From Sarcocystis neurona (Eukaryota; Apicomplexa; Conoidasida; Eucoccidiorida; Sarcocystidae): a stretch of DNA of 64,000 nucleotides. Below the pieces are notes generated by a model that saw only the letters and a list, made by a program, of their open reading frames with translations, was not told where the DNA came from and made no database searches. Positions within the stretch are counted from its first letter, which is position 1, and the number at the start of each line of letters is the position of its first letter. Position numbers and translations under genes: made by a program. The stretch is from NCBI GenBank assembly GCA_000727475.1, contig KL647291.1, forward strand, positions 3,517,434 through 3,581,433. Reading direction: 5' to 3'. Of the stretch, positions 1 through 11,465 are shown in pieces.

Positions 1-1100
1 GAGACAACGCGAGACGGCGAGAACACACACACACAAAGACGGACAGAGAGAAGAGGCGAGGAACAGGAAGAAGGCGGAAGGGAAGGGGAGAGGAGGGGAC
101 CACCAAAGACAGCTGAGGGAGAGTAACAGCAGGAGAGAAAAGGGAGGAAGAAGTAGAGGCGAACGGAACAGTCAAAAGAAAAGGAAAACGCGAAGAAGGA
201 GAAGGTGGAGAAACGGGAAGAAAGGGACACGAAAAGAAACCGCAGGAGACGGGAAAGGAGGGGGACAGACACCCGAGAGACAAAAGTAGCAAGTGCAGCG
301 CTCAAGAAAAAGAGAAGGGAGAGCAACACCGTGGTTCTTTGCTTACCGACGAGTTGTTTTCCAGTCGTTGCCGTTGTATCGTCGTCTTTTTTGCCGTAAA
401 TCTTCCCAGCAACTTTCCGCTGTCTCTTTCGTATGCTCTCGCTCGCCAGGGTGTCACTCCTCTTTGCTTCCCACGACTTCTCTTCCGACCTCTGTTCTCA
501 TCGTGTGAGTTCTATCTACGCCGCGATTCAATTTCTCCTCTTTGGACGACAACTTCTTTGTCCTCTTTTTCTGGCTTTTCTTTTCTGTGGACCCTGGCTT
601 CTCTCTCAGTGTGCGCTGCCGCTTTTCGTTCGTCCTCGCCGCTTCGCAGTCTATTCTCAGTCTTTCTCCCTGCCTCTTTTTATCTCCTGTGTCTTTCTGC
701 GTTCTCTTCGTCCGTTTTTTCTCCCTTCCTCTACCCTGCCTTTGGGTGGTAGTCTCTTCTTTTTCTCCCGCGTGTGTCTCCGTCACTTGTGTGCAGCTCT
801 CCGGTTTCTCGCTTCCTCATCTCCGCTCCTGTTTTTCTCTCTGTCTCTCTCTTCTCCCCTCTCCTTCTTTTTCTCTTAATAGTTCCCTCGAACTCTTCTT
901 TTCATTTCGCTCTATTCAATCTTCCCCGTGCTTCTCCATTCCTTTGGGTGGGTCTTTCTTCTTTTCCCTTCCTTTCTTCTTCTCATCTTCCCTTTCCGTT
1001 ATCTCCTTTCCTCGTCGTCTCTCTCTTGCTCGTCATCAGAGGCTCTCTTATTTCTCTTTTCGGACTTCCCTTGAAATTTCCTCCTCTGATTCCTAGGGGC
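1..1100. other. Purine-rich to pyrimidine-rich switch, no gene seen
   Basis: Bases 1 to about 330 are strongly G/A-rich on the + strand, and about 340 to 1090 are strongly C/T-rich with long TCTCTTT runs. The open frames here translate to Ser/Leu/Phe or Arg/Glu low-complexity strings and are composition artefacts. The stretch lies 5' of the first visible ketoacyl-ACP synthase exon. It is probably intron or upstream sequence of that gene, because no N-terminal ketosynthase exon can be recognised in it. Confidence 0.5.
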
Positions 1101-1196
1101 ACATATACAGCCGGCGCGCCGCTCCCTCACGTGTGCGGACGGCAGCGACGTACAAAAAGTGACACGGGAGACTGTCTAAATAACGACAAATTCGTA

Positions 1197-1790
1197 CTTC
1201 TACACATGCATATATGGATATGTCTGTGTTCATGTAGAAGCCTACAAGTCAAATGAGAGAGAGCACCAGTCTATACATATGTGTATATATATTTGTATAT
1301 ATACGTGTATATGTGTGTGTTTATATATATGTCTACATTTGGAACGCGAGGGAGCACCGGTATATATATACACATGTATATATGTGGCAAATTAATGCAT
1401 CTACACATGCATATGTAGATGATATATGCGTGTTCATATATAAGTCTACACGTAGAATGAGAGAGAGCACCGGTATATACATACATATACATATGTGACA
1501 GATTAGTGCTTCTACACACGCATATGTAGATACATTTGTGTCCATATGCAAGTCTACATGTAGAATGAGAGGGAGCACCGGTACATATACACATATATAA
1601 ATATATATATATATATGTATATATATATGACAAATTAATGCTTCTACATATCCATATGTAGGTATGTGTGTGTTTGTACATAAGTGTACATGCAGAGAGA
1701 GACAGAGCAACGACATCTACATATATATATATATGTCTATTTATACGTGTGTATCTATCAAGTCCGTGCTTCTACACACGCATGTATAAA
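1197..1790. repeat. Imperfect minisatellite, about five units of roughly 90-130 bp
   Basis: The landmark GAGCACCRGT recurs near 1260, 1352, 1466 and 1574, with a degenerate copy near 1705. Each copy is preceded by a conserved block (CTTCTACACACGCATATGTAG, then AAGTCTACACGTAGAATGAGA) and followed by variable TATA-rich spacer. The unit length varies because the spacer varies. Open frames across it on both strands are repeats of Tyr/Ile/Cys/Thr and are not taken as genes. Confidence 0.75.
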
Positions 1791-2265
1791 TATGTGTGTA
1801 TAAACACACACGTGCGCACCTTAGCGTTGGGGCACCTGCGCCAGAAGGAGGTAGCAACTTTAGAAATATCTCATGAACTTCTGAGATCCAGGAATGCGGT
1901 ACCAAGTCCGGTTCTCGTTTTATTTACTTTTCTGTACGTAGATTCACTGCACTTCCTACTAAACCACGGCACTTCTTCTGTTCTTTCCGCATACGTTGTC
2001 AGCTCTCTACGTACTTCTGCAGACGTGTGTACCAGTGTCTCTGTTTACGTACGGAGAGAAACATCCAGACTTCTGCTGCAACGTATGTGTGAACATGTGC
2101 GGGCGCACGGGCAAAGCTGCTTGCGTTTTTGTCTGCGTTCGCATATATAGAGAAACAGAACATAGACACAGACGCAGACCCACATCCACACAAGCAATTC
2201 TCTCGCGCTTAAAGAGAACCAGAAGCTGGTTTTTCTCTTCGTTTTTTTCCTTCCTCCTGCTCCAG

Positions 2266-5200
2266 GGTGCTGGTGCTGGAGACCGAAGAACATGCGGTCC
2301 GGAGGGGGGCGTCGAAAATTTACGGAGAAGTCGCTGGCTACGGCGCCACCTGCGACGCGCACCACGTCACCGCCCCGGCGCCGGATGGAGCAGGCCTTGC
2401 ACGTTGCTTAGAAATTGCAATTAAGGAGGCGTACGCAGAGAGCACTCCACTTCTTCTCTAGCTGCTATGAAGCTCGCCAGTCTCCCTATCTCTCCGTACT
2501 TCTCTCTTTCTGTCTTTGCCTTCACTGACTGACTCGCGCTATCTCTATCCGTCCGTCTCTGTTCGTGTCTCGTTACATACGCACATGTGTGTGTACATGT
2601 AGGTGTATGCGCATGTGTCAAATCCTGTCTCTCTCTGTGGGTGGAGACGCGACAATTGGAGGGGGAAGCGCGCATGGCAAGACTCTTTGTCTGCGTGGGT
2701 GCTTCGCGCTGGTGGTCTCTCGTCGACACCTGAAGAGAAAACAGCAGCAATTCTCTGCGTGGCACCTGTCGATTTCTCTTCGTAAAAACGTCTGTTTCCG
2801 TCGAGCAGAACAGGTATTTTTTCGTAGTCCTGACGTGAACCGACGCCCGTTAAAATGCGCTACGTGTCTTTCGTCTTTCTTATGTGTTTTTGAACGCAGC
2901 ACCTGTTCCTGCCCGTGAGTTCTTCTGCCCATGTGTGCTTCTACGTTCGGTGGTATATATGTATTTGTGTATGGACGTGTGCGGCGGGTTGCCTGGTGAG
3001 TGCGCCTAGGCGATGAGAAATGGGCAACTGCAACTCCCTGGCAAAGCGCTGGGCCAGTGCATCTCCGGCGTTGCTGGAGGACACAAAAAGCCGACCCGGG
3101 AAGGCATAAATGCGTTTTTCTGCATTCGTGTATTATCTCTTGGTCGTGTTTATCAATGGCACCCTCGCAGTGTCCTCCCTCTCGCTCTCTCTATTCTCCT
3201 CAACATTTCGTCTTCGTATGTACGCACACAGCAGTGTCCACGCAGGTATCTGCACGTGCGGGGAGATGCAGCCGCGGTGGGTGCTGCCGCGGATACAAGG
3301 ACTGCTTATCTATCTCCAATTATATATATGTTTGTATCCGTGTGTCTGTGTGTGGGTGTATGTCGTAGTAGCTGTGGAGCGGAGGGTGTTTAACAGACAG
3401 CAGGTCGACTGCTTCGCACGCGTGGCAATACGCAGACCTAGCAGATATCTTGGAGGGCAGCCTTCGAAGCAGCGTCTGGACGCAGCAGAATTTTTTGGCT
3501 GGAAAAGAAAGTCTTCTTCTGTCTTCCGTGGGGCCCTTTGTATACCGAGCTCCACAGACGCACCCCGTCTTTTCGTCTCGCTCCTGTCCCTTCTCTGTCT
3601 AGCACATCACCGCCACCGGTCAGAAACACTCCGTCGACTGCTTGTCTCTGTGTGCTTCCGCAGTCGCCCGTCAGCCTCACACACCGCGTCTCGAGCCCTC
3701 CACCACTACTTGCTGTAGGTGTCTGTAAACGACCGCGTCAGAACCCCGGCGTCTCTGTGTGTAGTAGGCCACTTCTTTCTCTGTGTCCCTGCGATCCTCC
3801 CGTGCCAAAAACGTTCCGTATGGCGGCGCCTCTGGCTGCTGCTGCTGCTGCTGTGTTAGCGGAGTGGACAAGGCAGACGTACGCTACATCAACGCCCACG
3901 GGACGTCCACGCCGATGAACGACCGGATAGAGACACGTGCCTTCAAAAGCGTCTTCGGCGAAGAAGGAGCCAGGAAACTTCTCATTTCTTCTACCAAGGT
4001 CCGCGCAATCTTGGACGAAGCACACACAAATACGTATATATCTATGCAGAGCTGTAAATATCTTTGAGTGTCTACACCTATATTTATGTATATGTGTATG
4101 TGTGTATACGGGGACTTAGACACGGGTCCGTTTTCGTTTGTGTCGCGTATGTACATGTACTTCGAAATATTTACGTATATCGTACAAGCAGCGAGTTGTT
4201 TGTGTGGAGCTGTGTGTGCACACTTCTCTGTGTGTTGCCCGTATGCCTCCAGTGGTTTCTTCACGGTTGTATGCAACTCTGCGTTCGTGTGTATGTACGC
4301 CTCAGTAGCTCTCCCCACATGGTAGAATGCTCTGAGCATTCTCTGACGCGCTTTGGAGATCCACGCGCGAAAGTGTTGACAGATTCATCAGTTGCTGAAG
4401 AACGCCACTCGTAAATAGAGCTGCACGTGGCTGCAGTCAAGTGAGTGTCTGTGGATTGTAGCTGTGGTTGTCTATATCTGCGTGTTCTACGCGCGCACAC
4501 TTTGTAGCATCTCAGGCCTGTGAAGTAGTAGCCAAGGCCTGCTGTGCGTCGTGTGTGTAGAATTCACGAGAGTCGAGAAGACTGCGAAAGTAGACACGCC
4601 CACGTTTCTTTGCGTACCTCGCCTGACGGCTGCTGCTGCAGCTACTTTCGCTGCTGCTGCAGCCACTTTCGCTGCTGCTGCAGCCACTTTCGCTGCTGCT
4701 GCAGCTACTTTCGCTGCTGCTGCGACTACTTTTGCTGTTACTCGTGCCTTCCACAGGAAGAGCATCGACGCGTACATGCGCGCTCCCCTGAAATTGTGCC
4801 TTGCACCTTACTCTTGTCTTTTCTCTCTCTTGTCCCGTTGTCTTTCTCTCAGTTCTCTTCCTTTGCCGTTCTCTCTCTCTAACACCCTCTCTTTGTCTCC
4901 TCTCTCCACGTGAGTCATTAGGTGAACCTCTACCTGTTGCACCCTCCCTGTGGATATCTATCCGTATCTGCTTGCACCACATCCATCCACATGTGCCTCT
5001 GTTACCCGTTGCAGCATATACGTGTATATATACCTATGTATGTATGCGTAACATACGTCGATGTCTGTCTCAGATATCCACGGCGGTATACATACGTATA
5101 CATAAAAATTTAGATGTGTAGCGTAGAACGCCTGTCTGGTGCGTGACCTCTTACGTGCGCACTGCGATTCTCAAGGGAAGGACGTACTCTCCGCGTGTGC

Positions 5201-6895
5201 TTGATGATCTGTAGTGCGAGAGAGAGAGATGTAGCGCTGACAGCCAGAAAGGGACGCACGTGGACGGAGAGGAGAGACGAAATAGCGAGACAGAGAGAAA
5301 GCACAAGAAGGACACGGTCTTTTGAGAGCTGTACACACGTGCCGATGGACATGGAGAGACAGCCCGAAAATGCAGTCTCAATATTTTTCAGTAACGCTTC
5401 GCGCCCCTGTCTCTCTTTGTGCGCAGAGCATGACGGGTCACTGCCTGGGTGCCACCGGTGGTATCGAAGCATGCGTAGCTGCGAAGGTCCTCGAAACAGG
5501 CGTTGTCCCTCCGACAATTAATTACGAGGAACCAGATCCGGACTGCGATTTGAACTACGTGCCGAATGAAGCGTATACGTCCCCCACACCGTTCGAGGTA
5601 AAGAGGAGCAGACCCTGGTGACTACCACTTACACATATTTGCGTCGACTCACATGCGCGTGTAGATGTCTCTCATACCCTCTTCCTGCATATGTGTATAT
5701 ATATACGTGTATCTGGATGTGTATGTACGCGTTTACGTGTGTGATTCTTTGAGCGAATCAGCAGCTAGTGGCCACCCAACATAGATGCACAAATGTGTGG
5801 ATTCACCTGAGCGCACAGTTGTCACGGTTTCTTCCCTCCCTTTCTCTCTCTCTCTGCCCCTGTGTATACGGAAGAATGTTTTCATGCGTATGCCTGTGGG
5901 TTTCTCCCTGTCTCGTCCTGCACACGAAATAAGAAAACATCTGCATGTCTTCCACTTCGAGACAGACATCAGTCAGAGGCGGCGTCTACAGTCACATGCG
6001 TACGTATATATATATATATATAAGATCACACCCGCGTATCTCTCTGTCTGTATGCTTTTGGTATCTCGTCACCTTTTTTGCGTCTCTCACAACTCGCATG
6101 TGCAATTGACATGCGCACTCATACCGAAGTAGTGCAACTAACACGAGGACAGACGGTAGTTCCTGTGACAGAAGTAGTCCGGCCACAAGCATCTCCAGTG
6201 CTGCTCCCACGGCAAGTGCTGCTCGTGACGCCATTCCTCCCTGACACCGCCCTGGCTAGCAGCGCCGACACTAGGAGTGGTAGTTGCAGCAGCAGCAGCG
6301 CTGACATTCACAGAAGAAGCGCGCCGTCTCGGATCCGAGTCATGCCACCACGCCGACGGGCAGCAGTAGAAGGAAAGGCTCCGTCCCTGGTAGCTGTACC
6401 GCGACTACCGGTGGTGTCCTCGCCGCTAATAAGGACGCCGCCATTCCTGGGGGACGGCTAGGATTAGTAGTGCCGCCGACATCACAAGGAGGGCCGTCGT
6501 GAGTAGCACTAGCGCCGCCGGCATTCCCCTGGGAGGCTGGCATGAGTAATAGCGCCGCCAACAGGATCAGGAGACCGCCACTGCTAGCAGCACCGCCATA
6601 TCTAGAAGGCCGCCATTTCTTGCCACTATGCAACGGAGCCTGCGAGCGCAGTTCTGATACTAACAAGCGTTGTGGTGGTGCAGAGACGGTCACAAAAGAA
6701 GGAGTCTACAGACACATTCTCTCACGTGTCTACATACAGGTGTATCCCTATGTACAAGTGCATTTTCTTTCATTTGCTTCAGCGTCTGTGTTCCTTTGTG
6801 CTGTCTGTCTGCAGGCTGTGCTCTCCGATACGTTGGGGTTTGGTGGACACAACGCGGCTCTGGTCCTGCGGCGCTACAGAGGCCAGAGACAGTAG
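2266..6895 (+). CDS. fabF: 3-oxoacyl-ACP synthase II (FabF/KASII), 3' four exons, apicoplast FASII
   Basis: Condensing enzyme that elongates acyl-ACP with malonyl-ACP in type II fatty acid synthesis, expected in the apicoplast. Four exons join in phase: 2266-2430, 3860-3998, 5427-5597 and 6815-6895 (TAG), giving 184 C-terminal residues. Visible family motifs are [19 protein letters not shown] with the first catalytic His, [13 protein letters not shown] with the catalytic Lys and second His, [20 protein letters not shown], and the C-terminal [18 protein letters not shown] is the plant-type version of the bacterial GGTN loop. Donors are GTACGC, GTCCGC and GTAAAG; acceptors are TTAG, GCAG and GCAG. 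The first exon starts with one base of a split codon, so earlier exons, including the one with the active-site Cys and the targeting leader, lie upstream; I found none in 1-2265. Introns of 1.2-1.4 kb carry CT tracts, CTG repeats and TATA microsatellites. The family call is very secure; the edges follow homology and phase. Confidence 0.93.
4629..4738 (+). repeat. 21-bp tandem repeat, CTG/CAG-rich, inside a fabF intron
   Basis: About five copies of GCTGCTGCTGCAGCYACTTTC, nearly perfect, the last one diverged. The unit length is a multiple of three, so it is open in all frames (Ala/Thr on +, Ser/Glu/Cys on -). It lies in the intron between the NAHGTST exon and the TGHCLGA exon, so it is unlikely to be translated as part of fabF. 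Such GCN repeats are typical of coccidian genomes. Confidence 0.85.
6170..6640. repeat. GC-rich island of degenerate GCCGCC-centred repeats in the last fabF intron
   Basis: Many imperfect copies of a roughly 20-30 bp motif around GCGCCGCCATTCCTGGGAGGC and CAGCAGCAGCGC, interrupted by in-frame stops in most frames. It stands out from the surrounding AT-rich microsatellite intron. No protein family is recognisable in any frame, so it is described as repeat rather than exon. Confidence 0.5.
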
Positions 6896-9800
6896 CGCTC
6901 ATCCGTCTTCTACTACGTATATTCACACACGTGCGGACGCATTTACTGCTGCATGAGCATTTGCGTGGGATCTTTGGACCTTCCTAATAACGCTTTTTTT
7001 CCTGTTAACTTTCCGTTGAAAAAATGAGGCCTGCGTTGTCGCCTCCGTGCGAACTGTTTACAGTCCACTGCCGGCTCCGCTACATTCGTACACACATCGC
7101 GTCTGCTTCAAAAATGCCTTGGAAGATTTGCTTCGAAACGCGAGATCTCTTTCACACCAAGGACACACACCGAGTCTTTCGCTGATGTAGGCAGTGGAGA
7201 GCCACACACTTGTGGAGATGTGTTGCGAACCTCGTCTGGCGATGCGGAGGACGTCGTAGTGAACAACGCTGTTGGGAGTATAGTATCCTCGGCCTCACCG
7301 ACATCACTGTCTCTGGTTACGTGTGTCACAGTTTTTCCATGTTGAAACGCAGTGTTTCACGGCCGAGATGGTCGACTTCTGGAACCTGCCCTGCAGCAGA
7401 CATCTCTTCCTCCTCAAGGCTTTGCTTCTCCGCAGTGGCACGTGGTGGTGTTTTTTTGAATATCACGTACACGTACGCACTCTGCACCTCTTCCGTCTGA
7501 AACCTCACTTCGAAGTTGCTTGCGTGATTAAGAGTTCTGCGGTTTTCGGTGCTCTTGGGTTTCAGTAAGTCCAGTGCGCGTACAATTAATGCAAGTTTTT
7601 CTTATCCCTGGATGTGGATAAAATCTACACTGTTCCGGGACTCTGCGGCTGCTGCACGCGCGCGCCGTTCTTACTAAAGGCAAAATCAGACTCTAGCGTT
7701 TACTCGTGATTGCTTTACAAACTCTGTGCACGCACACATTTAGTACTGCATATACACGTATGCATATCTTCGTCTGCGTACGCCTCTGCTGCTAATTTCA
7801 TAAGTTTGAGCATGCGACAACGGATAAACTTTGTTTGTGTTGGTGTACTCGTGAAACGAGGACATGGGAAATACATGCAATTGGGGAAGTAAGTTGTCTG
7901 TAGTGAGAAAGAGAACAGATGGAGTTGGTGAGAAGAAATGTTATTCTTTTTTCCACGTTAGTGGGCCTAAGAAAACCCTTTTTTTCCGTTCTGAAGGCTT
8001 CATTGTACAGCCTGGTACTCGCACGGCGAACAAAGTACATGTGAAAACAAAAGTAGTTCAGTTTTGTAGTGGCGTCAAGATTCTCGGTCAGCTGTTCTTT
8101 TCTGTGTAGTGTGGGATAGACTCTTCCCGTTGTTTCTTTTTCAACGTTCCCAACGACAAGCGTTCATTAATCAAGCCGCGTTCCATCTCCAAAATGCGCG
8201 AGTTCGAAATAATTTCAATTTCTCCAGAAATCCTTTCAGACAGAGCGGCATTGCAGCCTCTCCCCGATCGTCCTACCACGCCTTCCGAAGGCTTTCCACA
8301 CAAGTACTACATCTCGCTAACGTAACGAGATGCTGCTAGCAGCTCACAGCTCTTCAGGCGATTCAAGACACCGATAATTATCCTTTTGCACCGGCGATTA
8401 CTCTGCGAGTAGGAAGTGGGCATTAGCTTGACCGGAGAGTGGCCCGCTGCGGTCCACTAATCAGGTAAACAGAAGCGGACGGAGACCTGCGTTTTTAGGT
8501 GTTTCGTATACCGGCCGGGTCCCCTACCGTTGAAGTGCGGTCGTTATTCAGAATCAGATAGAAGCTTTGGTAGAGGTCATTTCGTAGCTACAAAATTCAT
8601 GAAGTAACGTCTGGTGCATTGAGCCCGAAGGTCTTGCACAGCTTTGGTTTGTTGAATCAACCTACTGGATTTTCTTTCTCATGGGTCACCAGCTGCCGAG
8701 TGTAGAGCAGTTTCTGCGTGCATCAGAATGCCCCGTCTTGTACAACACTCCTCCACGCGCGGTGCCTCGCTCCACAAATAAGCAATGTAGTTCAATCCGG
8801 ATCTCAGATTGAGTCACACAACTCCTTTCACTGTCGTAAGGGATTAAATTGTTAACCGTCCTCAACCGGCATCCACGGATGGCCGCCATTCAGGATTAGT
8901 GTTTTCTACAGCTGTAAGCTGGGGTAGATCTCTACATTAGTGACGACATGCAGACATCGAGCCCGGTGGCTGCCCCTCCGTAGTGCAGATGAAAGCTCTT
9001 AAACGCTAAGAAGGGCTGGGTATCACACCATTACGTCGAGTACACTTGTGGTAACCTATACATGCAGACGTGCTGCTGATAGGTCAAAGGTACCGGTGTT
9101 GATATGCGTAAGGGCTGTGGCCAGGTATGCGTAAGAGCTGTGGCCCGGGACACCCCGTTTACGTAGATATATATACATATAGAAGCACATGTATATGGAT
9201 ATATATATTATATATATACGCTTATGTGTGAGTTTATATGCACACATATGTAGATATGTACATAACGGTAACGTAGTCGATGAAGGCAGCTAAGCAGTTC
9301 ATATTCCTACACCCGAGAAACGCACAGAGAGCTGGATAAGAGTTCTGACGCACTGTACTCTAAGAATTTTTACCTGCGGGGGTTCGGCTCCTGGTGTGCT
9401 ACGGACTATTAATTGTGAGGCGTTACGGAGGCTCGTTATGAAGAGGGTGCCTGGAGATGAGTGGTGAGACGGGACATCGTGACGATGGCCAAAGTGGACG
9501 GGCATGCCTCGGAATGTTGTCTGGGACGGTCGCGCAGGAGGAACGTCTTCAGCAGTATCCTCACTTCGTTGCACGCCATTTCAATAGGCACAGGATATAT
9601 TTGAAAAGTGGCGGCGGGGCTTATGCAACCCTGTGCACAACATCAGTATGTCGTTTTGCAACGCTGCGTTTGTATGTAACGTTGTCGTTTTTTCACGCTA
9701 TTCCTGACTGAACTGCAGTCGTCTAATTGTGCTGCGTTTATTTCACCTTTTGTCGGAAGATAGCGCGGTGTCTATCCTTACTATGGTAGCAAGCTAAGCT

Positions 9801-11465
9801 TTCCCTTAGCATTCTCAGGCTCTGTGTGCACACGTTATTCCTGTTTAATAATGCTCCGCATATATGGATGTATACACGATGGCCAGTCAGTAAAGCGGTG
9901 AGTGTACATATATATATATATATGATGGGCAGTTGGTAAACATGAGAGTGTACACTGTGTAGTCGTTCGGTACTGCTGTATTTGTGTACTTACTGTGCAC
10001 ATAATGCCGTGGGATAACACTGTGCTGGTGTGTGTGCATGTCGCTCAATGACTCGCTGCTTGTAGTATTATTCTCGTAAATTAATGATAGTGCTGTGCCT
10101 GTACGTAATATTAAAGATGTGTTTTTCTTATCGGCCACGCATCGTATTATTGGTGCGTACGCGTTATTGGCGCACGAGCCCGCCGTCTAAAAGTGGGAAT
10201 TTCTCTGATTTCCTTATCCAGCTAGGCGCCTCGGTCACCGACTCCCTTCACTAACTAGGATATGCCTCGTTCACGTGGCGGTTACGAAATCCGCAGGCGT
10301 GAGCTTCGCAGATTTTAGTAGTGGGACTCTGCTTGTTCCACATAGCGGTGGCTTGTAACTTGTCGCTACTGGCGCTACACACGCACGAATCGGCATGCAC
10401 ACACAAATGTTTGCATGCGTGTGGAAAATGAAGAGGGATTATCGACGCAGAAACATACGCACAAAGCTCGAGCGCAACAGAAGATAAGCCGGGTTTCTTC
10501 TGGCTTCTCCGTAGGTCCACGTTAGTATTCATGTACATGGGTACCGCCGACCCTACGTATAAAAAGACGTAGATCGTGCGCCGCTGTGTCTTTACCGATC
10601 TGTTTCCTTCGTTCACTAGTGGAACCACGGCTACACTGCTCATGGATGCATTAATATGTACAATAGTCGTCAGGCGAAGACTGACGCATTCTTCGACCGT
10701 AGAGTCTTGCGCACACCAACAAGTCCACACATCAGCGGCTTTTACAGTAAGCTCGAATCATGAAAAGAAGAGGGCGATGGATGCTACGTAGTTCCTACGT
10801 GTCATGCCTTTCGCTCTACAATGTGACTGGAATATGGACCTCACAGAAAGAGCACGTCCAACAGACGGGCTCTAGGGTTTACGCCGCTATGTGTTTACTG
10901 CCGCAAACACGGTGGGAGAGCTGCGTACAACTGAACAACTCAGGTTGTTTAGTTGCACTGAGGAGATCTATTTCAGAGGACTTCCTTCTCCTGTGTACTT
11001 CGAATTTGCTTACTTCCACGGCATTCGCCGCGCTCCACTAGCCAGTGAGGGACTGTCTACAATATTGAGAATGCATAGCAGTGCTTGCCCACGTCTGAAC
11101 GAGAGTTGAGGTATTCATGGCTCGAGCCGTTCAACCGGTGAACTAGTCCACCAGTGTAGAGGGGTCTTGCGATAGTACACCTTTTCGCCCAGTGCACTTT
11201 CCTCCATGCGTCGGAATGTTAACTTACAGAAAAGATGACCTGCTAGTTCCCTCCAACTTGTTCGTCTTTAGATTTCGTGTAATGTCAAGGCCCCGTCCTC
11301 CTCCGTAAAAACGTGCGTTCAACTGTCTGCATACTTCTTAAACGTCACGTGATACGACGACCTCATAGCGGCGTCTGCAGAACACCTTCACGAGTATGAC
11401 AAGAGGCGTGTCAAGCTGAGATGCTTCCGAATCGAGACAGCGCCGCCATTTTTCATTTTTGAACA
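6896..11465. other. Intergenic region between fabF and dihydroorotase
   Basis: About 4.6 kb of mostly complex, weakly AT-leaning DNA with only short open frames (under 100 codons), none of which I recognise. It should hold the 3' UTR of fabF and the promoter and 5' UTR of the dihydroorotase gene. It also contains a two-copy 23-bp repeat near 9103 and TATA microsatellites near 9170-9220 and 9905. No canonical promoter can be pointed to. Confidence 0.6.
9103..9149 (+). repeat. Two-copy 23-bp direct repeat
   Basis: TATGCGTAAGGGCTGTGGCCAGG is followed directly by TATGCGTAAGAGCTGTGGCCCGG, with two mismatches. It lies in intergenic sequence about 2.3 kb upstream of the dihydroorotase start. Confidence 0.8.

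Noticed and set aside
433..1256. Overlapping + strand frames of 110-184 codons
   Set aside because: They are Ser/Leu/Phe strings from CT-rich DNA, with open frames in all three phases at once.
1253..1716. Tyr/Ile/Cys/Thr-rich frames on both strands
   Set aside because: They are products of the TATACA minisatellite.
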